Positions 1 through 6,176 of a stretch of DNA of 6,313 nucleotides are shown one piece after another. This DNA comes from Legionellaceae bacterium (lineage in GTDB: Bacteria > Pseudomonadota > Gammaproteobacteria > Legionellales > Legionellaceae). The notes below the pieces were generated by a model. It was not told the origin of the DNA and searched no databases. It saw only the letters and a program-made list of their open reading frames with translations. A program made the position numbers and the translations under genes. The stretch is taken from NCBI GenBank assembly GCA_947470005.1, contig CANISA010000094.1, positions 1-6,313 on the forward strand, given 5' to 3'. Position 1 is the first letter of the stretch; each line of letters begins with the position of its first letter.

Positions 1-501
1 GATTCCATTTTGTCTTGGTTTGGGCAACAGGTGACGCCACTTTTCTCGCCGATGGGAATTTCACAAAGCAATTGGCCTGCCACCGTGGGGCTTATCACCG
101 GGATGTTAGCGAAAGAAGTGGTTGTCGGCTCGCTCAATGGCTTGTATGCAAGCATGGCGCATTCACAATCGGTGTATGGCGTCATGGTTCAGGAATTTGA
201 CGGACAAGCGGGAGCGTATGCTTATTTGTTATTTGTTTTGTTATATATCCCGTGTGTGTCAACGATGGCCGTGATTCGTCAAGAGGCAAGCCGTAGGCTC
301 ATGTGGTTTTCAATTGGATGGTCTACGTTTGTGGCTTACGCGACAGCCGTGTTATTTTATCAATTAGCTACCATTCATCGACACCCGGAGCAAACCTTCG
401 CGTGGGTGCTTGGCGTGGCTTGCCTAGTGTTTGCTGCAACGCGGTGGATTCGGTTTAAAAAAAGACCAGAAGGAGCGGCCCATGTTACTGCAACTTCGTG
501 A
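1..501 (+). CDS. feoB: FeoB, ferrous iron transporter, C-terminal part (partial, 5' end off window)
   Basis: This is the last 166 residues of FeoB, the inner-membrane GTPase-coupled Fe(II) permease; the frame is open to the window's first base, so the G domain and first half of the membrane domain lie upstream. Conserved gate-domain features are visible: a GLITGMLAKEVVVGSLNGLY segment (fragment residues 30-49) and the YIPCVS motif (82-87), whose cysteine is typical of FeoB. About four hydrophobic segments lie near fragment residues 27-48, 72-93, 103-125 and 132-150, followed by a basic cytoplasmic tail (RFKKR). The stop codon lies inside the start of feoC, indicating coupled translation. The C-terminus looks complete and intact. 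The family call is secure; iron specificity follows from family knowledge. Confidence 0.95.
   Translation, partial: DSILSWFGQQVTPLFSPMGISQSNWPATVGLITGMLAKEVVVGSLNGLYASMAHSQSVYGVMVQEFDGQAGAYAYLLFVLLYIPCVSTMAVIRQEASRRLMWFSIGWSTFVAYATAVLFYQLATIHRHPEQTFAWVLGVACLVFAATRWIRFKKRPEGAAHVTATS
468..475 (+). promoter_or_regulatory. Ribosome binding site of feoC
   Basis: The sequence AGAAGGAG lies 6 nt before the ATG at 482, within the last codons of feoB. This strong Shine-Dalgarno match decides the feoC start in favour of ATG 482 over an in-frame TTG at 431, which lies deep inside feoB and has no such signal. Confidence 0.8.
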
Positions 502-700
502 TTTCATCGCACGCGAGCACCTGGTCAGTACGCAGCAATTGACACGCGCATTTCACATCGAGCTGACGGCGTTGCAACCGATGTTAGATAGGTGGGTTGC
601 GAAGGGCGTGATTGAGTCGCAGGAAAAAGCGAGTTGCGGCAGCCCTTGTCGAGGATGCAAGACTCAGGCTTTGGCTTATTATCGGTATGTTGGGGGTTGA
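482..700 (+). CDS. feoC: FeoC, small winged-helix Fe-S protein of the Feo system
   Basis: This 72-residue protein overlaps the end of feoB by 20 nt in another frame. Its length, position and build match FeoC: a winged-helix N-terminal part (LLQLRDFIAREHLVSTQQL, then a second helix up to about residue 45) followed by a cysteine cluster. FeoC is a small cytoplasmic partner of FeoB, proposed to sense iron or oxygen through an Fe-S cluster and to affect FeoB stability. The cluster here is C52-x3-C56-x2-C59. The Escherichia coli protein has four cysteines with a longer first spacing, whereas only three are present here and no fourth follows before the stop. A wing of this type could still bind a cluster with another ligand, but that is inference. 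The downstream tail is short and ends YYRYVGG. Confidence 0.85.
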   Translation: MLLQLRDFIAREHLVSTQQLTRAFHIELTALQPMLDRWVAKGVIESQEKASCGSPCRGCKTQALAYYRYVGG

Positions 701-807
701 GGGGTATGAATAATTGTCGATATCATGATTAAGGGCATACGTTGTTGATCATTAGATCGGCTGCCTGTTCTTGTCTTTCACCTGATCGGATTCATGAAAA
801 GCTTTAT

Positions 808-829
808 TTTGGTTGTATTTTCAACCAAG
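808..829 (+). terminator. Possible feo operon terminator hairpin (weak)
   Basis: TTTGGTTG (808-815) pairs with CAACCAAG (822-829), with one G-U pair and a 6-nt loop, about 108 nt after the feoC stop. Only three Ts follow on the plus strand, so this is at best a weak intrinsic terminator and might simply be a stable 3' end hairpin. The minus-strand reading has no T-run. Confidence 0.3.
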
Positions 830-873
830 TTTGATCGGCTGAACGCATGAAATTGCACTCAACACATTTGGTA

Positions 874-887
874 GTTGAAATGTCAAC
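874..887. repeat. Short inverted repeat GTTGA-N4-TCAAC with a nearby direct repeat
   Basis: A 14-bp operator-like inverted repeat lies about 70 bp upstream of the predicted promoter of the SNF2 gene. Its right half, TCAACACA (883-890), is repeated exactly at 859-866, a 24-bp offset. This could be a regulator site, but arms this short occur by chance and no known box was recognised. Confidence 0.2.
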
Positions 888-954
888 ACACCCTAATATA
901 TGACCAATTTTTATGAGCCGACCATTGCAGCGCGAACCATAATATTCTTATTTT

Positions 955-963
955 TGTTATACT
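955..963 (+). promoter_or_regulatory. Extended -10 promoter of the SNF2-SWIM operon
   Basis: The sequence TGTTATACT gives an extended -10 element (TG-N-TATACT, five of six matches to TATAAT). There is no good -35 hexamer at 16-18 bp, which is usual for extended -10 promoters. Transcription would start near 970, leaving a leader of about 36 nt before the GTG at 1006. Confidence 0.5.
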
Positions 964-1005
964 GTGCGCATTCGTTTCAAGTGTCATCTTTGATATAAGC
1001 ATCGC

Positions 1006-3720
1006 GTGGACCATCAATTCAATACATTGTTCAATTTAACACTAACCCCATCGGGGCATTTGCATGTTGTTCGGCACATGGACGCGGCTGATACACATGA
1101 AGGGATAGATCACGCGTCGATCGCCCAAGCTTTTTTGAACTCACAGGAACAAGGCCTGTTTCAATTAGTCACAACAAAAATGGATAGCCATTGGTCTTTA
1201 GTTATGAAATATTGGCGAAACTATATCGCTCAATACGTCGATCGCTTGTGTCATTATGACTCGGCGGTACATCCAACGTTTGAAAAAATTGAAGCGCCCG
1301 ATGAAGGCCTCCTTCATGAATGGCTGTTGAAGATGCCGCCGATGCTTGGTGGAGAGTATGGGACAACGGAGGCATTGGCGGCTATTTGGGCGGCTTTTGA
1401 TGATTGGTGCCGTGCCCAGATTGCGAATGAACCTGATGGTGTCGCAGGATTTATCATCAAGCATCTGCCCGAGTGGCAACATGTCGGTCGAGTCTGTTTT
1501 CATTTGGCAGAGAATAAGCATGATTTGTCTTATCCCTTTGCATTCATTGCAACGTATGCGGCAAGCCTCACGGGATCACGTGAAGTACAATATAAGCCGC
1601 TGAGCAAGGCATTACAAGATTTTGCGGGTGAGGCAAATAAATCGGCACTCTATCATTTATTAAAGCCCATTCATGAAGCGGCACAACACTGTGAATGGGT
1701 TCGTGAAGTACTTGAGAGTCACGATATATATCATCCGATGGCGTGGACACCGAGCGAAGCGTATCAATTGCTTCAATCCATTCCGCAATTAGAATCGTCT
1801 GGTTTGGTGGTCAAATGCCCCAATTGGTGGAAGAAACGGTTAAAACCGAAGGTGCAAGTGACCCTTGGCGGCAAGAAAAATGCGTTTTTATCAACAGAAG
1901 CCTTACTCACGTTTAACGTAACCCTCGCGATGGATGGCGAGCCACTCAGCCCACATGAGTTGGAGGCTATTTATAAAGCAGAAACGGGCCTCATGATGCT
2001 GCGTGGGCAATACGTTGAAATTGATCAAGAAAAATTACAACAAGCATTGGCTCATTGGAAATCTGTACAACGCGACGTGGGTCAGGATGGTGTGTCTTTT
2101 ATTGAAGGGATGCGCTTGTTGGCGGGAGCGAGTCATGATTTAAAGGGCGGCACCTTTACAGAAGAAATACAGGATTGGTCAGGTATTGAAGCTAGCGCTG
2201 ATTTACGTGCGACATTGGATAAGTTTAGGCATCCAGAAACCATTCAAGCGCGTCATCCAGGTCCTGAATTACGAGCTACATTGAGGCCTTATCAGGCTGT
2301 TGGTGTGAATTGGTTGGATTTTTTAACAGAGCTTGGTTTAGGCGCGTGCCTTGCGGATGACATGGGCCTTGGAAAAACGATCCAAGTGATTTCACTGTTG
2401 CTTATTCAAAAGAAAAAGAGCCTCACGCGTCCCAGTCTCCTTGTTTTGCCGGCCTCCTTGTTAGCTAATTGGAAAGCTGAAATTCGACGCTTTGCGCCAT
2501 CGATTCACGCATTATTTTTGCATGGTTCAGAATTAAGCCGGAGTGATCTCGAAAGGTTTGCCAGTCAACCGGAGCATGCACTGAATGAATTCGATCTGGT
2601 GGTGACGACGTACGGCATGTTACAGCGCCAAGGATGGTTAATCGCTAAGCATTGGCATTTGGTTATTCTGGATGAAGCTCAAGCGATTAAAAATCCAACG
2701 TCTGAGCAAACCAAGCGGGTCAAGCAATTAAAAAGTCACGCTAAAATTGCGTTAACCGGTACCCCCATTGAAAATCGTTTGGGTGACTTGTGGTCATTGT
2801 ATGATTTCATCTGCCCGGGATTATTGGGAAGCAGCACACGCTTTAAGCAATTTATTCAGTCGATTGAACGCAATGAAACGGCGTCCTATGCATCGCTACG
2901 TCAATTGGTCCAGCCTTATATGTTACGTCGGTTAAAAACGGACAAAACAATTATTTCTGACTTACCTGATAAATCAGAAATGAATGCATGGTGTCCGTTA
3001 ACAAAAGAGCAGCTGACGTTGTATACGCAAACGGTCCATCAAATGACGCGTGCGTTAGCGTCGACGGAAGATGGTATTCAACGTAAAGGCTTGGTCTTGG
3101 CTTACTTAACTCGGTTTAAGCAAATTTGCAATCATCCAGGTCAATTTTTAGGTGACAAAGATTATCATGAAAACAGAAGTGGTAAATTTGCGCGGTTGGC
3201 TCATTTGGGCGAGGAAATTGCGAACCGACAGGAAAAAGTGTTGATTTTTACTCAATATAGAGAGATGACACACCCGATTGCTGCGTATTTAGAACGAGTT
3301 TTTGGCGAGCCTGGGCTTGTGTTGCATGGAGGGACGCCTGTTTCGAAACGACAGGCCATGGTCAATCAATTTCAAGCAGAACAAGGTCCGCCTTTTTTTG
3401 TTTTGTCACTGAAGGCAGGGGGGACTGGGCTTAATCTAACTGCTGCTAGTCATGTGATTCATTTTGATCGCTGGTGGAATCCTGCCGTTGAAAATCAAGC
3501 GACTGATCGTGCGTTTCGTATCGGTCAAAAGCGGAATGTATTGGTGCATAAATTTATATGCAAAGGCACCATCGAAGAAAAAATTGACCAATTGATCGGA
3601 GAAAAAGTATCGCTAGCGTCCGATGTGTTGCACGTGAGTGGCGAATCGTTGTTAACTGAGCTGAGTGATCGAGCGTTACTCGATCTGGTTTGTTTGGATA
3701 TCAATCAAGTGATGAGCTAG
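1006..3720 (+). CDS. SNF2-family helicase/DNA translocase (DEAD/DEAH-like, with N-terminal SNF2-associated domain)
   Basis: This 904-residue protein is a full-length bacterial SNF2 ATPase, expected to move along double-stranded DNA and remodel protein-DNA complexes in the cytoplasm. Residues 1-265 are poorly characterised and mostly helical. About 266-400, with a KCPNWWKK stretch and a KVQVTLGG strand, resembles the bacterial SNF2-associated region (DUF3670 type). The motor begins at LRPYQ (426-430). Motif I is DDMGLGKT (451-458, K457), motif II DEAQ (556-559) and motif III LTGTPIEN (583-590). The second RecA-like lobe has LIFTQY (746-751), KAGGTGLNL (803-811) and QATDRAFRIGQ (831-841), with both conserved arginines. 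The motor therefore looks catalytically intact. The start is GTG, because an in-frame TGA at 991 blocks extension and the next ATG (1078) would cut off a family-like N-terminus; the Shine-Dalgarno sequence is poor. The SWIM gene follows 8 nt later. The biological role is not settled. Confidence 0.95.
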   Translation: MDHQFNTLFNLTLTPSGHLHVVRHMDAADTHEGIDHASIAQAFLNSQEQGLFQLVTTKMDSHWSLVMKYWRNYIAQYVDRLCHYDSAVHPTFEKIEAPDEGLLHEWLLKMPPMLGGEYGTTEALAAIWAAFDDWCRAQIANEPDGVAGFIIKHLPEWQHVGRVCFHLAENKHDLSYPFAFIATYAASLTGSREVQYKPLSKALQDFAGEANKSALYHLLKPIHEAAQHCEWVREVLESHDIYHPMAWTPSEAYQLLQSIPQLESSGLVVKCPNWWKKRLKPKVQVTLGGKKNAFLSTEALLTFNVTLAMDGEPLSPHELEAIYKAETGLMMLRGQYVEIDQEKLQQALAHWKSVQRDVGQDGVSFIEGMRLLAGASHDLKGGTFTEEIQDWSGIEASADLRATLDKFRHPETIQARHPGPELRATLRPYQAVGVNWLDFLTELGLGACLADDMGLGKTIQVISLLLIQKKKSLTRPSLLVLPASLLANWKAEIRRFAPSIHALFLHGSELSRSDLERFASQPEHALNEFDLVVTTYGMLQRQGWLIAKHWHLVILDEAQAIKNPTSEQTKRVKQLKSHAKIALTGTPIENRLGDLWSLYDFICPGLLGSSTRFKQFIQSIERNETASYASLRQLVQPYMLRRLKTDKTIISDLPDKSEMNAWCPLTKEQLTLYTQTVHQMTRALASTEDGIQRKGLVLAYLTRFKQICNHPGQFLGDKDYHENRSGKFARLAHLGEEIANRQEKVLIFTQYREMTHPIAAYLERVFGEPGLVLHGGTPVSKRQAMVNQFQAEQGPPFFVLSLKAGGTGLNLTAASHVIHFDRWWNPAVENQATDRAFRIGQKRNVLVHKFICKGTIEEKIDQLIGEKVSLASDVLHVSGESLLTELSDRALLDLVCLDINQVMS

Positions 3721-3723
3721 AGG
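3719..3723 (+). promoter_or_regulatory. Ribosome binding site of the SWIM gene
   Basis: AGAGG overlaps the stop codon of the SNF2 gene and lies 5 nt before the ATG at 3729. It supports that ATG over the in-frame TTG at 3690, which would lie inside the SNF2 gene, and suggests translational coupling of the two genes. Confidence 0.6.
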
Positions 3724-3728
3724 TTATT

Positions 3729-4673
3729 ATGAATGATGGTTGGGCACCTTATGTTTCTGTGGCACAAAGACGAGCCAATGCGGCCAAGCAAATGCAACGC
3801 TTGAAAAAACAAGGGCATTCGATTCTGCCTATTGAGATTCAAGGTCGAACCATTGCCCGCACGTTCTGGGGAAAGGCGTGGTGCGATCACATGGAGTCCT
3901 TTTGCGATCACAACAACCGGCTTCCTCGGGGGCGAACGTACGTTCGCAACGGTTCTGTCTGTCATCTTGAAATCAATGAAGGAGCGGTTCAAGCCATGGT
4001 CTCAGGGAGTTCGATGTACCGAGTTCATATTTCGGTGAAGCCGCTGACATCTGATAAATGGCAATTGATCAAACAGACCTGTGCGGGACAAATTGGATCG
4101 TTGCTTGATTTGCTTTCAGGTAAATTATCTGCCGGTGTGATGAGTATGGTGTGCGATCCAAAAGGCGGTTTGTTTCCTCTGTCACCTGACTTTAAGCTCG
4201 CGTGTGATTGTCCTGATTCCGCTACGATGTGTAAACATATTGCAGCAGTGCTCTATGGCGTAGGCTCACGATTGGATGTTGACCCTGCTCAATTGTTTAC
4301 CTTGCGAGGTGTTCGTTTCGAAGAGCTCATTGATGTGACGCATGCAGTCACTCAAGCGATCACTACGGGTCAAGGTCGAAGAAAACGACTTGATGATCAT
4401 GTTTTTGCTGATCTATTTAATCTAGACGTAGCCAGTCAACCGGTTGTTGAGGAGAGCAACACCAGCTATCCAAGCTCCAATACCATTCCCGAACGCATAA
4501 CGGGCCATGCTATTCGGCAAAAACGCATTCAGCTTCAGCTGACAAAACGTGATTTTGCCGAACAGGTGGGCGTGAGCATTACATCCATCGTGCTCTGGGA
4601 GGCAAAGGGCGACAATCAGATTAAGCTTAATTCGGCTTCCTTGAATAAATTGAAGCGCATGTGGGCGCGTTAG
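3729..4673 (+). CDS. SWIM zinc-finger protein with C-terminal helix-turn-helix
   Basis: This 314-residue protein starts 8 nt after the SNF2 stop and is the usual partner of such helicases in bacteria. The N-terminal part (about 45-110) has the family pattern FWGKAWCDHMESF, NRLPRGRTYVRNG and a YRVHISVKPL strand. The SWIM zinc site is C159-x-C161-x6-C168-x-H170, complete and in the usual place after a LSPDFKLACDCP lead-in. SWIM domains bind zinc and are thought to mediate DNA or protein contacts; the family is known to be linked to SNF2 ATPases in bacteria. After a polar linker (about 235-255), residues 257-300 form a Cro/CI-like helix-turn-helix (AIRQKRIQLQLTKRDFAEQV, then GVSITSIVLWEAKG), a probable sequence-reading DNA-binding module. 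I infer that this protein recruits or regulates the SNF2 motor. No direct function can be read from the sequence. Confidence 0.9.
   Translation: MNDGWAPYVSVAQRRANAAKQMQRLKKQGHSILPIEIQGRTIARTFWGKAWCDHMESFCDHNNRLPRGRTYVRNGSVCHLEINEGAVQAMVSGSSMYRVHISVKPLTSDKWQLIKQTCAGQIGSLLDLLSGKLSAGVMSMVCDPKGGLFPLSPDFKLACDCPDSATMCKHIAAVLYGVGSRLDVDPAQLFTLRGVRFEELIDVTHAVTQAITTGQGRRKRLDDHVFADLFNLDVASQPVVEESNTSYPSSNTIPERITGHAIRQKRIQLQLTKRDFAEQVGVSITSIVLWEAKGDNQIKLNSASLNKLKRMWAR
3932..3947. repeat. Perfect 16-bp palindrome inside the SWIM gene
   Basis: GCGAACGTACGTTCGC is perfectly self-complementary. It lies in the codons for the conserved RGRTYVRNG stretch, so protein constraint may explain part of it. Its core, GAAC-N4-GTTC, resembles the LexA box of Gram-positive bacteria, not the CTGT-N8-ACAG box usual in gammaproteobacteria. 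Confidence 0.4.
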
Positions 4674-4699
4674 GAATTTAGGGTGGTTATTTTGAAAAA

Positions 4700-4732
4700 T
4701 AGACTTAATTAGCGCAAGATACGTCAAGTCTA
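4700..4732 (-). terminator. Intrinsic terminator of the DUF4143 ATPase gene
   Basis: On the minus strand TAGACTT (4732-4726) pairs with AAGTCTA (4706-4700). A further three-pair helix is possible inside the loop, and TTTTTC follows directly at 4699-4694. It begins 8 nt after the stop codon. The stem is short and AT-rich, so termination may be inefficient. On the plus strand the hairpin is followed by AAAATGG, so it should not terminate the SWIM transcript by this mechanism. Confidence 0.45.
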
Positions 4733-4739
4733 AAATGGT

Positions 4740-6104
4740 TTAAAGCACTGCATGCATTGGATGAATCAAACGTGGAAGTTCACTAACCATATAGAGTGGC
4801 ACAGATAAAATCGACCCATCAAATGTCAACGGTTGTTGAGAAATCCGCACGCCCAAACGAAGCGCGTTCTCACGCATCAGTAATTGTAATGATTTTAACT
4901 GACCCGTCGAGCCGGCTTTGACTTCAATAGGAATTATCGTTGATTTAAATGTCGTGATAAAATCAACCTCTGCCATGCTGGATTTTTTTTCACGACACCA
5001 AAAATACAGTTGTGGGGCATCAACAGGGGGTGCGTAAGCCAGCAGTTCTTGCCCTACAAACTGTTCGGCCATGGCGCCACGGTTGATTAGGAGAAGATTG
5101 TCATTCAATAACAATTCTGCATCGAGGTGACTGGCACGAGCCATTAATCCGATATCAAGAAACACGATTTTAAATTTTTTCTCATTCATTAAAGTAATCA
5201 GCGGAAGACCCGATGCGGCCGTACTGTAGATGGGATAAATTAATCCGGCATGCTGCAATAATTCGAGGGCGGATTTTATATGGTGAGAGCGGGCAGCCGG
5301 ATCGACATTTGCATATTTCACATGGCTTCCCACAAGCCCCGGCGCTTTTTCAAACACACGTTGCACGTATTGAATTTGAGTATGTTTGGTGTACTTACTA
5401 AAATCTTGCCGATAAGTACTTAATAAGATGGTTTGTTGTAACTGGGGCTCGATCAAATTGTATGTGCGTGTCATGTTTGCTGAGACAACAACAGTCGATA
5501 GATACGCCTGTAGTACTCCGGGCATTCCACCCAAGACCATGTAATGCCTGACTAGTTTTAATAGCGTTTGATGAACAGGCTCAGAAATTGGTTGTGTTAA
5601 CTCGACCTGTTCTAAAAAATTACGTAAATCAACATACCCCACAGCAGATAAAAACTCTTTAAACGACAAGGGTTTTAAATAAAGGGATTGCACGCGTCCA
5701 ACGGGCATACGAAAATCTTCTTGATTAAGCGTGAATTCCAGCAAGGAGCCGGCACCTATCACATGAAGTTGGGGATATTGTTCTTTAAAATAGCGTAATG
5801 AACGAATAGCATGAGGACAATCTTGAATTTCATCCAAAAAAAGCAATGTTTTGCCGGGTTCAATAGGTTGATGGAGAGTCAACGAGAGAGCCAATATAAT
5901 TTCATTTGGATGCAGGGTATCAAAGCAACGGGCGAGGGCAGGATCTTGTTCAAAATTAACGGTTACCACGTTATCGAAATGAGCGCGACCAAATTTGTCA
6001 ACAATAAAGGATTTACCCACTTGACGCGCGCCGCGTAATAGAAGCGGCATATGATTGATTTTTTGCTTCCATTGCAAGAGATCTTGTTCGATATCACGAT
6101 CCAT
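4740..6104 (-). CDS. AAA_14/DUF4143 family ATPase with PD-(D/E)XK-like C-terminal domain
   Basis: This 454-residue protein is a full-length member of the AAA_14 + DUF4143 family, widespread ATPases of unknown role, often in accessory regions. Walker A is GARQVGKS (24-31), Walker B LLFLDEIQD (86-94), and a sensor-like VIGAGSLLEF follows (114-123). The middle (about 190-340) is the DUF4143 region. The C-terminal part carries a PD-(D/E)XK nuclease-type core: E347 in AEQFVGQEL, D381 in AEVDF, and E394-V-K396 in PIEVKAG. All expected ligands are present, so nuclease activity is possible but unproven. The start is ATG at 6104, because the family usually begins M-x-R-x-I-E-x-D-L just before Walker A. 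An upstream TTG at 6164 adds 20 unconserved residues and lacks a ribosome site. The chosen start has only a weak GGTG (6113-6110). The gene converges on the SWIM gene and diverges from the broken MNT gene. Confidence 0.9.
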   Translation of the reverse strand: MDRDIEQDLLQWKQKINHMPLLLRGARQVGKSFIVDKFGRAHFDNVVTVNFEQDPALARCFDTLHPNEIILALSLTLHQPIEPGKTLLFLDEIQDCPHAIRSLRYFKEQYPQLHVIGAGSLLEFTLNQEDFRMPVGRVQSLYLKPLSFKEFLSAVGYVDLRNFLEQVELTQPISEPVHQTLLKLVRHYMVLGGMPGVLQAYLSTVVVSANMTRTYNLIEPQLQQTILLSTYRQDFSKYTKHTQIQYVQRVFEKAPGLVGSHVKYANVDPAARSHHIKSALELLQHAGLIYPIYSTAASGLPLITLMNEKKFKIVFLDIGLMARASHLDAELLLNDNLLLINRGAMAEQFVGQELLAYAPPVDAPQLYFWCREKKSSMAEVDFITTFKSTIIPIEVKAGSTGQLKSLQLLMRENALRLGVRISQQPLTFDGSILSVPLYMVSELPRLIHPMHAVL

Positions 6105-6162
6105 AATCACACCAAACAGGCTAAATGATCCTTGTATTTTGTCGTTTTTTATGATGAAACAC

Positions 6163-6167
6163 AAGGG
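6163..6167 (+). promoter_or_regulatory. Ribosome binding site before the broken MNT gene
   Basis: AAGGG lies 9 nt before the ATG at 6177. It is the only good plus-strand translation signal in this divergent region and supports ATG 6177 as the ancestral start of the nucleotidyltransferase gene, although that frame now stops after 11 codons. Confidence 0.4.
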
Positions 6168-6176
6168 TTATTTAGC

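Larger units (their letters stand above)
701..1005. other. Non-coding region between feoC and the SNF2 gene
   Basis: These 305 bp hold no convincing gene on either strand and are AT-richer than their flanks. They contain a hairpin at 808-829 that may end the feo transcript, three copies of GATCGG (755-760, 784-789, 833-838), the octamer TCAACACA twice (859-866, 883-890), an inverted repeat GTTGA-N4-TCAAC (874-887), and an extended -10 promoter element at 955-963. A second, poorer promoter possibility is TTGAAA (875-880) with TATATG (897-902). No riboswitch or known small RNA was recognised. Confidence 0.7.

Noticed and set aside
808..829. A strong intrinsic terminator for the feo operon
   Set aside because: Only three Ts follow the stem, so it is reported as a weak candidate only.
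1198..1521. A 107-codon minus-strand open frame within the SNF2 gene
   Set aside because: It is antisense to a clear coding sequence and has no recognisable domain.
3690..3728. A 13-residue N-terminal extension of the SWIM protein from TTG 3690
   Set aside because: It lies inside the SNF2 gene without a ribosome site, whereas AGAGG is well placed before ATG 3729.
3932..3947. The palindrome as a functional LexA/SOS operator
   Set aside because: The match is to the Gram-positive box, it lies within a coding sequence with no promoter nearby, and the host looks gammaproteobacterial.
4422..4727. A 101-codon minus-strand open frame opposite the 3' end of the SWIM gene
   Set aside because: It is a shadow of the helix-turn-helix coding region, and the hairpin at 4700-4732 would lie over its start.
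6105..6164. A 20-residue N-terminal extension of the ATPase from TTG 6164
   Set aside because: The residues are not family-like, there is no Shine-Dalgarno sequence, and ATG 6104 gives the usual family N-terminus.
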